Shown here: piece after piece, positions 48,961-61,800 of the stretch
How the letters are laid out: every line of letters begins with the position of its first letter
How positions within the stretch are numbered: the first letter of the stretch is position 1
Source of the DNA: Antedon bifida
Lineage: Eukaryota; Echinodermata; Crinoidea; Comatulida; Antedonidae
Assembly: GCA_963402885.1 (NCBI GenBank)
Contig: OY727099.1
Location: forward strand, 24,881,001-24,945,000
Reading direction: 5' to 3'
DNA: 64,000 nucleotides
Notes under the pieces: generated by a model
Database searches by the model: none
Seen by the model: only the letters and a program-made list of their open reading frames with translations
Told to the model about the DNA's origin: nothing
Translations under genes and position numbers: made by a program

Positions 48961-51117
48961 TCGTAATCTTACAACAATTACTTTGAGGCATACACTAGTA
49001 AATTCCTTATCAGGTAGTTTTACCAGTACCACTAATACCATGGTTAAGTCCAACACTAAAAAGATGTTAATCTTTGCATTCAATTCTGGTGTACAGAGCA
49101 ACTATAAGGTTAACATTATAGGCAATTTCTAGTATTAAACCTATTAGGTATTATGCATATCCTATTAAATATAAAAAAGATTAAATCCCGCAAACTGTTT
49201 TTTTTTCTTCTTTCAAATAACAATAATTGTCTTAAGCTAGAATATTTATTAAAGATTTGAATCAATGAGTTTATATTATTATAACACACATGTTTTACAG
49301 CATTTTTTTTAAAGATTTCACAATACACAAAACAACGACAAAGTTGAAAATCTTTCCTAAACATTGACACTTTCTTAAGATACATCCTTCATATACATTT
49401 TGCGAAACTGATTTCAATCATCCATCAATATATTTTTCATCTTATAATACCAAATATATTACATATATATTTTCTCATACCGTTCAGTTTCGCCAATTTC
49501 CTCGGTTCAACATTTTTTACTAGACACAGAAATCACAAACATGTTTTGTAAATTGTTACAACACACACGTGTACAAGCTAGAGTAGATAAGACTATAAGA
49601 TTAATTCAATTGTTATTATTACAAATCAGTTGATTTGTATCTATTTAAACAAACTTAAAAGTTAAACCTCTCAGAGGCTTCAGTTAGCATGCAAAGTGAT
49701 TAAATTAAGCAACATAATGATACATGAAAAATTCCTTTTAAACTCAAACAAATCTTTTGAAGTCTGTTTGTAAAATAAAATCATAGTTTGAATTAATTTA
49801 ATCCACAAATTTTACCCTTTCTGTACATCATTCTCATTATTAGAAAATATTTATCCGTTTTAATGATATAGCTAGTTTGTATACATCACCAATGATATTT
49901 AATTTTGTAATCATTCTGTTGCTATCGTCGTACTGCAATACCTACGCAGTATAATCAGTTATAATTTACATTAATTCACTTATTCAAATTAAATTAAACA
50001 ATTAAATGAACTCAATTAACAATAGCATCTTGTTTTAAATCAGACTTTTGTCAAGAGAGCAGCAGATTGTAGTTCATCTTAAATTTTAGAGGTAGAAAAT
50101 TATACTTTTTACAACAAAAAAACAACCCAAAATGTGTATCTTATACAGGTAAATGTACACAAATTAATAAATGTTTATATTTACAATTATATTATTATGT
50201 AAAGTCAGTTCTCCGAAAACAGGACATCATCTCTTATAAATGCTAGAATTTTCTTTCAATCAAAATTTGTTCTGATTCGTAAAAACCCAGATTTATTTTT
50301 AGACTGGATGTTGTTGGTGAGCAAGAGTGTCCAGTTTTCGTGTCCAGTTATCATAGAGTTGACCGTATATAATAATATATTATAAATATATACAAGATAG
50401 AATAAGATTTTTTTTATATAATTATACTGTTATCATGTCTGATAGTTTTTACAAGATTAAAATGATGGGAGTCATTATCAGTAATCATTATCTAAATTAC
50501 TAATCATTAAGATCATTATCACAGATCTTAGTGTCATGATTAAAACACCATCTGATTGGTTACCCAGAGAATTTGGGTTTACCAACACTTAGTAGCCAAA
50601 ATTTTCTATAAAAATAAATGAAATATAATTAAAGTATGACTAAATTATTAATAACATGTTGATACATACCTAAATCATCGCTAATTGTTACATACCGGGA
50701 CATATACTCACTCTCAACTAAGACTTTAAATATGCCGATCTGGCAACAGTATAAAAATGCTATAGTTGTAATTCTAAGGCGAAACATACTTTAATCTTCT
50801 ATACATGTTGAGATAAATCCCAATTCGAATATAATCATTATCGTATATAAGTAAATTATATATGTTAGTTTTTAAAATTAATATACAAATTTAACTGAAT
50901 AAAATAGCAAATTATAGAAAATAAAATGCTTGTCTAAAAAATGTAATATGTACCTATTAATAAATCCTAAAATTAGCAAAAAATATCAGTTATATGTTTT
51001 CTATCAAATTAGTCAAAAATTAAAATTCATTGGAATTAATATATAATTAAAAGTTACGTATAAAACAAACAAAAAATGTAATAAGTTTGTAATTTATTTT
51101 GTTGGACCTGATGCATC
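48961..51117. other. Intergenic or distal SoxD 3' region; no gene seen
   Basis: AT-rich. The segment 50205-50370 has CTCCGAAAACAGGACATCAT and, about 130 bp later in inverted sense, GTGTCCAGTTTTCGTGTCCA. This hints at another degraded inverted-repeat element, related to 53055-53105 (AACTGGACTCGCTGAAAAC). Confidence 0.35.
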
Positions 51118-51178
51118 TACATGTCATAGGTCATGTATAGATGTCATAGGTCATTTCTAGATGTCATAGGCCATGTCT
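51118..51178. repeat. Short 20-bp tandem repeat
   Basis: Three copies of GATGTCATAGGTCATGTATA-like sequence in a row, about 1.3 kb beyond the SoxD stop codon. Confidence 0.85.
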
Positions 51179-51242
51179 TTCAATATCTCCTTTCAAATCA
51201 TCTACAATTGATAAGACTGCTATCAGATTAACGACTCACAAC

Positions 51243-51355
51243 CATAATCATTTGCATAATAATCAAGGTAATTTGCATAATCTTGGTAATTTACATAACC
51301 AGGATCATTTGCATAACCAAGATAATTTGCATAACTATGATCATTTTCATAATCA
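51243..51355. repeat. 18-bp repeat carrying POU octamers
   Basis: Exact ATTTGCAT octamers occur at 51250, 51271, 51307 and 51325, and one-mismatch forms at 51289 (ATTTACAT) and 51343 (ATTTTCAT). Spacing is 21 then 18, 18, 18, 18. It is located about 1.1 kb downstream of the SoxD stop codon, so it could be in the 3' UTR or a flanking regulatory element. Function is not shown by sequence alone. Confidence 0.9.
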
Positions 51356-52433
51356 TAGCAGTCTAACTCAAAACACTTCGCATATAATAATGCCTACCTT
51401 TGCGACATGTTCGTCAGACTGGTTACGAGTCTACATAATATTATTAAAGTAAATTGTGCGATAAACGAAGAACCTTGAGCCTATAGCGTTATCACGTTTT
51501 GGTTAAAATATTCAAAAGACAATGTCACAACCCATGTCACATCTGCTTATAATTACATAACATTGTCACTTTTAAATCATCATTTATATAAAAAGTTAGA
51601 ATGGTTGTACCTCATTACACAATACTTGTTTAATAAATGGGATCGTTAAGATGGCGGAGGACAAACTGATTTGACAATCCAATGTCGTACATGTTCACTA
51701 AATACCAGTTTCACTAGATTTATTTTAATACAAGTTGTTATCACTATATTAAAAGCAAGGCAATAGTTTCTGAAAATGACCATTTTTAGTAATTTACTTT
51801 GATATATTTAGGTTAGAATTTACGGAAAACATTGCAAATTTGCGGAGATTTTTATTTATAAATTTCGACAGACAGATATAAGGAGATTTAGTAGTGGTAT
51901 TTAAGACGTGTATTCAAACTTTGGACTGTTAATTGGATAATACATCATACAAACATGGTAGCATTGTAAACACTTGGATTATTTCACAGACTTGAACCTT
52001 TTACATTTTTTATCTCAGGCATGGCACTCATATTTTGAAAGAATACTTGCATATTGCTAAACTCTAAAACACTGAATCAAAAATAGCATCAATAGTATTG
52101 CCACATGACCAAAGAAGATCATATGATATTAAAAATCAAATTAATATAAAACAAAAGGAGATTTTTTAAAATTGCCAGGCTTGGATTATGTGATTTTCAT
52201 TTTTAATTTATAAATGTTAAAATTTTAACCATAATGCTAAAACTGTATATAATACATTTAGTAATAGAACTTATTTAAATGTTTGCCTTTTATCTAACAA
52301 TGCTCTAAATTTTTAATTAATTATTAATTAATATTCTCTAGCTTTTATAAAATGTGGTTAAAACCTGCTACTGTTGACTACTTGCGTATACCCAGTACTT
52401 GTAATTAGATTTCAACTGCATATGTCCACAGAT
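51356..52433. other. SoxD 3' flank or 3' UTR
   Basis: AT-rich sequence just downstream of the SoxD stop codon. Part is probably 3' UTR, but I cannot assign the polyadenylation site among several TTTATT (minus-strand AATAAA) occurrences. Confidence 0.45.
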
Positions 52434-52870
52434 TTACTGCATTTCCATTTCTTGCGGTTCCATCATTTCACGCGACTCCATCATCTCTCGTTGTCGATCC
52501 ACCATTTCTTGATGTCGTTCGAGTAACTCGTGATGACGATCAATATGATCGACCATCGTTGGTGGATGCAGTGAGTACGGACTCTCCAAGCCGGCTAGAC
52601 CCTGATTTGCCGCTGCCGTAGTTGCCGGGAATCTGATCATCCTCTCGCCGTCACGCGTGTAGAACACGTGCCGGACTTCGTGACGTTTGGCTCGCATCAT
52701 TGCTTTGTACTCACCAATTTTTAATTTCTTTCCGTCGATAATGCACGTCCGTTTGGGGCGTGGTTTATATTTGTAGTCGGGGTATTTCTCTAGATGCGCC
52801 TTGCTTAGTCTTGCTTGCTCTTCATAATACGGTTGTTTTTCTGTGTTAGACATGTTTTTCCATTTTGTAC
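52434..52870 (-). CDS. SoxD: SoxD last exon (second half of HMG box, C-terminus)
   Basis: Starts in phase 1 after a TTTTATAG acceptor with [20 protein letters not shown], followed by [20 protein letters not shown]. Ends with a charged, methionine-rich tail in which [20 protein letters not shown] is followed by repeated M-E-x motifs. Stop TAA at 52434-52436. Confidence 0.96.
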
Positions 52871-55800
52871 CTATAAAAAACAAATTATCTTCAGTTTTAC
52901 GTTCATAAAAAAATATCAATAATTAAACTAATTGGTAAAAGCAATCTAAGTCAATAAAAAATACCAATGAAACAAATTAATGAATGGATTCTTGAACAGA
53001 TAAATAGATTTTTTTACGTTCTACAGTCAATTTTAATTAGTTAATTAAACAAACAACTCTTTCAAAACTGGACTCGCTGAAAACCGTAACCGTTGTGTCC
53101 AGTTTTGGTACTTATTTTGCAATATCAAAATAAAATGTAATGTTACCAATTTATTGATGTATAATTAATTAGTAGGGCATTTAATTATCAATCATCGTAT
53201 TAATTAATCAATCAGTAATTGTTATCATCATCACAATCAAATACTGCAAATGTAGCAAGCGAATCAACAACAGTGTCACATGACACCATAAGAACGTACC
53301 AAGTATTTTACTGATGTTTGAGTTATGCATGTCTGGATGCCTGGCTAGTATTTTGCGTCGTTCCTCCTTCGCCCATACCATAAATGCATTCATGGGCCGT
53401 TTGATGTGAGGCTTGTTTGGGTCGTTTTTACGAGTATCTCGATACATCCTGGCAATTGTTGCTGAAATATACAACCACATTTGATTAGGTTTGTTGTCCT
53501 ACAATAAGATGTCCAAATATGGACACACAGCTTGTTCAACAATTCTACATTTTTTGTCATTTATATCATATTAATTATTAAATTTATTATGCCATTTAAT
53601 TCTTTAATTGAATAATTAATACTCTATTAATAATTTCCATCTTATTTCAAAATATCTTTTATATTAAATTTCTCATATTAAAAAAGATGACTTAGTAATT
53701 AATAGCAGCAAATCTGTAATTAATAATTTTTTTTTTTTTTAATTTGATAATTTATATTGTAGCTTTTTACTGATTAGCGAGATTTTAAATTATATGGACC
53801 TAATATTTAATATAAAGATCTGTCTACACTATTAAACTAGTGTGATATGCCTAAATATGGTAGTGATATGCCCAAATATGGTAGTGATATGACATCACCA
53901 TATCCATATATGGGCACATCACATTTTCTGTCACATAAAGTTTGATAGTGTAGACAGAGCTTTACTAAAAAAAAACTCAATGAAAATATAAATTTTTTTA
54001 AAATATAAAAAACAAATAATAACTTACATGGGTCTACTTGTATGTCGACCTTTGGCCGCTCGTCTTCTTCGGTAAGGTCAATAACAATACTACTATTACT
54101 TTCATCCTAAAACAATAAAGACATTTATTTATCAAATTAATCCAATTTACATTATTATACTTCAATTTATACTGAAATAAATATGATAAAAGAATTTAAA
54201 ATACTTATGAATATTATTGATTATTCATTGATCTTATTCTTATACAGCAGTTGGGTTACAGAAAAGTGTCCCCTTAATAGAGGTGTTGCTTTACTGTTAA
54301 AACATTGTAATAATAATAATAATAACAATCAATATTTAAAATTGCTACAATAATATAGTTCATAGTATATTTTTGTATAGTTCTTTGTTTGTTTTATATA
54401 TTTATATAAGGGCCCCTTGATTGTCAACATACCCTATTTAGGGTCACCCTCTATAATGAGCTTATAAAAAATAAAATAAATAAACAATAAACATATTTTC
54501 CCTTGTTTGTTTCTTGGGAAAATAAATCCCAAAGGAGTCAGTATTTATTTATTTTCAATGTTCAAATTTGAGTTGGTAAATAATAAAAAAAATTTCTTCT
54601 AAAATAAAACAGTAATATAAAAATTTAAAAATAATGTAAAACAAATAGTCTTTTTAAACATTTATTTATATCATTTCTTTTTAAACATTTTGACTCATTA
54701 TCAGACTTAGACACAAAAAACTGTTGTTTTAAACCAAATCTTGTTCTTATTAACGAAACTAAAGATAGAGTAGACACTTGCCAAACAAGGAAGGATATGT
54801 TAGTAAGTGTGGGCCGTCAGCACAGACAAACCGACAAAAGAAAACCAAAGAATAGGAAGATCCTATAAAAAACTGGCGACACAATGTCACTGCGATCGGC
54901 GCAAAGCAAGATGAGACACAACGTGCTGAACGACATCATAGCTTTTATACCGAAACACACAATCATCAATAGGATATATATACACAGAATAGTTTTGCGT
55001 TGAAAACATGTTCGTATCGGCCTACGCTATTGAGGCAATTAAACCTGCTATTAATCGGGTAACCTTCTAATCGACAAGCATAGAAATAGGACGATTATAT
55101 AATGCATTTTCTCGCAAAACAAAGCTTGATATACACTCAATAAATACATATTTAATTCTGTTAATAATTAATAATAATCATAACATTATATTGAATCCAT
55201 TTTATGATTATGTACAGATCATTGGCTTATTTTTGTCAATATCTATAATGCTGTTTTTGTTTTATTCTATTTCAAAATAGGAAAAATTACAACACAATTT
55301 GACCTTGACTCGGCTACAGATATGTTGATATGTATTTAATAAACGACCTACAAAATGATTACACTTTTTTAAAACAAATGTACATTAACAACGATGTCAA
55401 ATCCATGTTGAATCTTGTCATTTTTGTCTGATTAATTTCCATTAAAATCCTCCAATAGTTTTATAAAAAATCCTTCATCTATCGAACAAAATCCATTGTC
55501 ATCTCCCCCAATCCATATGTTGATCTTACAAGATCTACTGCTACTTAATTTAGCAGAATATCACGAACACATCTCAACAAAGTTTACTTATTGGTAATAT
55601 CTAAGTTTCATAAAGGATCATGTCATAGTTATTCTACTGCAGTTACTGCAGAAAGTGCATTTTTTACTGCAGTAATTTAGTATGGTTTTAATGTTTTTCA
55701 ATACACAAGTTTCTGAGCTAGTCACTGCAATGTTTATTGCCAGCTCATTGTCTTTTACCCAGTTAATCGTGGATCCTAAACATGCTAGTATCGAATCCCT

Positions 55801-58800
55801 TCTTGTAGAAATTCATGTGGCTTCAGTCGTAATACGGGCATCAGTTGTCTACAGACCCCCAAACTCGCCTGCGATATATTTTACTCATCTTGAGAGTTTC
55901 CTGGAAGACTATTGTGATTCCAAGGATTTTATCATGCTAGGCGATCTTAATGTGGACATGCTGAAACCACACACGAATAGAAACAGTCTCATGCATATCA
56001 TGGACTTATTCAATCTGACACAGATTATCCCGAATGCAACGCGTACGACCAGAGACTCTCAAACGTTAATTGATGTTATACTCACAACCAACAAGGAATT
56101 ACACGACAACAATGCAACGTTGTCGTCAGACATAAGTGATCATGACTTTATTTTTACATCAATACGTACCAAACCCCCCAAGAATGTACATGATCAGCGG
56201 ACCTTCAGAGACTTCCGAAATTTCAATGAGGATAACTTCATTAATGACCTGAAAAAACTACCTTGGAACATAATTCCTCAACTTGATGACGTGAACGTCT
56301 GTTTAAAAGTTCTTCACAATTTCCTTGGTGGAGTAATTAATGTCCATGCTCCAGAAAAAACGAAACGTTTTAAAAAAAGTTTGCCCTTGTGGTTAAAAGG
56401 TCGTGATGACATATTGATTCTGATGCACGAACGTGATAGATTAAAGTCAAAGGCAAAACCAAACGGTCAAGCTGAACTATGGTTACAAATTAAAAAATTA
56501 AGAAATCAGATTAATAAAATGTGTAGAAAGTCAAAAGTTAATTATTATAGGAACTTTTTAATTGAATCTGCGAATGACACCAGCAAGATGTGGAAAGGAA
56601 TGAAACATTTGATCTCATCAAAGTCTAACTGGTTGCCATCTTCTGTTAGGATCAATGGTCATGCTTCTTGTAATGAAAATGAAATTAGTAATGCATATAA
56701 TGATTATTTTGTAAATATAGCTACTCATCTTGACAATGCACTTGCAGCTAATAATGTTGATCCATGTTCTTACTTACCTTTATTTGATTCTCAATTTGAT
56801 TTTCAGAGGGTATCTTGTGAGTCTGTCCTGGAGCAGCTTAGTCGATTGGACTGTGGAACGTCGCTTGGAGTAAATTGTTACCCTATCAAATTGCTCAAGT
56901 TGGCAGCCCCTGTTATTGCGCCTTCTGTGACATTTATCTGTAATCTTTCACTTTCATCTGGTATTTTTCCAAATGACCTAAAAATCGCCAAAGTTGTTCC
57001 CATATATAAAAGTGGGGCCAAGGACGAACTCAACAATTATCGACCTATATCCGTTTTACCGATCCTTTCTAAAATCATTGAACGCGCTGCTCATATCCAA
57101 CTCTATGACTATCTTACAGCACAGAACATTCTCTCAGATAACCAATCAGGCTTTAGGAAACACTTCTCTACCACTACAGCACTTACTAACACATGTGACA
57201 ACTGGCTCGATGCTATGAATGGGGGTCGCCTCACCGGGTCAGTTTTCATAGATTTAAGAAAAGCTTTTGACACGGTCAACCACAAGATCATGCTTAGAAA
57301 ATTGACTCGGTGTGGTGTATCCTCATCTGGCATCGAGTGGTTCACATCATTTCTAACTAACCGCACTCAAACAGTTAAATTCAAAAACACTTATTCTAAT
57401 TTTCTCACCATAACACACGGTATACCTCAGGGGTCCATTCTTGGACCCTTGTTATTCACAATTTACATCAATGATCTTGCCACTGTTCCAGAACATGGCA
57501 CTCTTGATCTTTATGCTGATGATTCCACCCTCTATTATTCGCACTCTAACATACATATAATTAACAGAAACATCAACTCTGACCTCTCACTAATTAACAC
57601 ATGGCTCACCTCTAACCGATTATCATTACACACTGACAAAACTGAGGCGATGTTAATTGGCGTCCCTCAGCGGCTTAAACACAAAACAATAGACGTATCG
57701 ATTGCTGCACAACCGATCAAAGTAGTAACTAACCACAAACACTTAGGTGTGCACATTGACAATCAACTTAACTGGCATACCCATGTCAGTAAGTTGAGCT
57801 CTACACTTTCTTTCAAAATCCACACACTTGCACGAATTAGAAAATATCTTGACAAACGTACAGCACATTTATTTTACAACACATTAATTTTACCACACAT
57901 TGACTACGGTGCTCTTCTCTGGGGCACCGGAAGTAAAACAAACATTAATAAGATTCAAAAACTTCAAAATCGCGCTATGCGTGTAGTTCTTCAAGCTCCG
58001 CCTCGCACCAGCACTCACATTCTTCTAACATCTCTACACATCATGAATGTGTCACAGAGGGTGCAGTACCAGGTAGGCTGCCTAGCTTTTAAAGCTATGA
58101 ACAATATTGCCCCTCGATACATCGCCCAACGATTTTCCACTGTTCCGATACACTCTATGAGGACTAGGGCTGCTTCCAGGGGAGACTTACTGGTACCCAA
58201 AGTTAAATTGGAATGTTTCCGGCGCTCTTTTATTTATTCTGCTAGTATTTTATATAATGTATTACCTTCTGTTTTGAAAGAATGTACCAATATTAACTCG
58301 TTTAAATTTAATTTTAAAAAACACATTTTATCGTAATTGTCTAATTGAATTTTTTTTTTTTTTTTTTGGATAATTATTTTTTTATATAATAGTTTTAAAT
58401 TTAAATGTATATAGTAGATTCGTATTAGTTAAGTATAGTTTTATATATTTTGTCATTTTTAAGAGGGCCCCTGAATATCAGCTGGCCTGCGGGTTCAGCT
58501 GGAAGGGTTACCCTCTATAAATAAAGTTGAAAAAAAAAAAAAAAAAAAAAAACTAGCATGTGTATGATCACCCCTAAAGCTTGGTCTACACTATTAAACT
58601 AGTTTGACAAGAAAAGTATGCCCAAATATGGTAGTGATACAGTATGCCCAAATATGGTAGTGATATGACATCATCATGTCCATATATGGGCACATCACAT
58701 TTTTTTGTCACATAAAGTTTGATAGTGTAGACAAGGCTTAATACAAGCTTGTATATTATATTCAATTAAAAATAAATTATATTGCATAAACAATATTTTT

Positions 58801-61800
58801 TCGAAAGATAAGTTATTATTAAGAGACAATAGCATCTAGATTAATAGTTCATCCTTCCTATAGTATTATCCATAAACTATCTTACACAGTAAAAGAGGAG
58901 GCATAAAGCAAGCCAGTACACAGAATCCGGTTTAATTTTTAGAGTTAATGAAGCGTATAAAAGGCAATTTACAGTGGGTCAATTCAAATCACATCACAAG
59001 TAGTAGCAAAGTACATAATAACCAGAAAACAACAGAAATGATTCCGTGAGAAATTCCACAGCTGTACAAACTAATTTCTTTTCCCGGTTTTCATCTTTCA
59101 CGCAATGCCAACTTATTTGAACTTACTCCACGGTTTTTAAAATCTTCAAAGACAAGTGGACAGATACTCGCATTTAAAAATAACCCAAATGCTAATAAGG
59201 TGGCGCCAGAAATTAGGGCGACAGTTGCGATAAAAGATGCTAATGAGCTAGAAATGATGAATGGTTTATGGAGTTAAAAGTTCGGTTGTCTATTCATTTC
59301 TCGTAATAATCTTATTACTCTGGGGTCACAATGTAATTAAACTGCGTTATATTATAATACACTTCAAAATATATAATATGATGTTCTATTAAAATCACAG
59401 GAATACTGTAGTTTTTTTTTCAATCCAAACCTTAAGCTCTGTCTACACTATCAAACTTTATGTGACAAAAAAATGTGATGTGCCCATAATTATATGGACA
59501 TGATCATATCACTACCATATTTGGGCACATCACTACCATATTTAGGAACACTTTTTTTTGGTCAAACTAGCATATTGAATGTTATGTTCAAATAACATAC
59601 ATGTACACTATGGTAGGTTATCTATAAATTAACCCTATTAAAGGGGCACCCCTATTAAAGGGACACCCCTAATAAAGGGACACCCCTATTAAGGGACACC
59701 CCTATTAAGGGACACCCTACTAAAGGGACACCCCTATTAAAGGGACATCCTTATTAAAGGGACATCCCTACTAAAGGGACACCACTATTAAAGGGACATC
59801 TCTATTAAAGGGAAACTTCTATTAAAGGGATACTCCTATTAAGGGACACTCCTATTAAAGGGGCACTGCTATTAAATGGACATCCCTATTAAAGGGACAC
59901 CCCTATTAAAGGGAAACTCCTATTAAAGGGATACTCCTATTAAGGGACACTCCTATTAAAGGTAGACTTTTCTGTGAAACAATGGACAATATATGTGTTA
60001 ACACTACAGCCAACCACTATTTAAGGGATACTAAAATGAATAAGATACAATACATGTTTTGACACTATAGCCAACCCCTATGCAGGGCCCTGAAGGTTTC
60101 TCATTATACTCTAATAATAGAGAATATAGAATTATCATTGAAATTGGTTCTGATATAACAATTTCAAATGTTGTAACATTACTCTTCAGATTCCTAAAAC
60201 TGTTCCTCAAAGCTAGAGTAGCTCTCATTGTTTAAAAATGTTTATTCAAAAAAAATCCTATCGATTTCAAAGCTTAAGAAAACTTACTATTGGGGTAAGC
60301 CTGCAGGAAAGAATATGATGTTCCCACCGGAAATAAAATTGTATATTTAATTGGTAAATGGAATTTCCACCTGTGATCATATACCATAAGGTAAAAGTTT
60401 GATTTTAAACGCATTCCTGTAAAATCTCGCCCTGTTAAAGAACACAGGTGACCATTGTTGTTACAGCCACGCAAACTAGGTCATGGAGAACACACCTCCC
60501 AACACGCTGCTCAACGCCAGACAAGGGAGTGTTAAGAGGCGCATATAAATCATACAAAATCATGTGACAATGTTTGGTATTATAATCGTACTTTAGATGT
60601 TTTCAAGCTAGATATGAACCCCAGGCTTAAACACATTCCAAATTTCATCCTATTTATAATCATCTCTGAACTCCAAAAGAAATATTTTACATCTGAAATA
60701 ACATGCGAAACGAACTGTATTATGTTTTAGAGCTAAAAAGTGCGATATAAAATGTAATGGAAAATAAAGAGAATATTTTGTTGTTTAATAAATAAGCCAA
60801 TCCCAACGTGCTAGCTCTATATAGATATAATAGAAAGTGATAAGGTTGGATGTATGTAAAGCTCTGTATGTCTACATTATCAAACTTAATGTGACAAAAA
60901 ATGTGATGTGCCCATATATGGACACGATGACATCATTATCACTACTATATTTGGGCATATCACTACCATACTGTATATGGGCACATCGCACATTATTTGT
61001 CAAACTAGTTTGATAGTATAGACAGAGCTTTAGTTACATACATCAAATAAGCCTACTGTATACACAATGAACACTGTGCTCCTAACATGTACCCTTTTAT
61101 TCAAGGGGTAGCTAGTTCACTTTACAGAGACGTATTTTGATCAAGCTGCCATTTTCTATTGTTAATATTATACATGTTGTATTGTATGAAACATGATGTT
61201 GATACTATGCTGGGTTTTTAACACTTATACTAACAATTAAGTTAAATTGTCTGGCAAAATAATGTGATATGTTTTAAACGTTGTCTCGTAATAACAAAAA
61301 GGTCCTGTTGTCTTTGACGTGGTGCGTTGTCTAGAGATTCAAGGTAAATAAGCCGACACTTATAAAGCCTAAACTAGATTTTAAGAAGAATTCAAAGCCG
61401 TATGTATTTAAGACAACAGGTGGAGGAAACAAAGATCATATACACATTCCTCAACATTATACCAACAACCACATAAATACTTTTACAATATTTATATAAA
61501 GATTATCACTGGTAGACAACAGCTGCAGAAAATATTCTGAACTTTTTCCAATAGATTTCATATTACTAGCAGTTTTAAATATTTATATAAAAATATTGAA
61601 ATTAGAATTTTATAATTGTTTTTCATTATTTGTTTGTTTTTTAAGAATTGATAAAAATGTTTGTAACTAATGAGGAATGACTTTCGTAAAGGGGGAACGC
61701 CATTTAAAATTCTCCTATACTTATGTGAAATCTTTAAACATTTATCAACTTAAGTGAATGCACTTAGTATTTAAGTGAAATATCTCACTCAAGTGTGATT

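Noticed and set aside
56994..57366. Extra frames on both strands inside the LINE
   Set aside because: Shadows of the reverse transcriptase frame.
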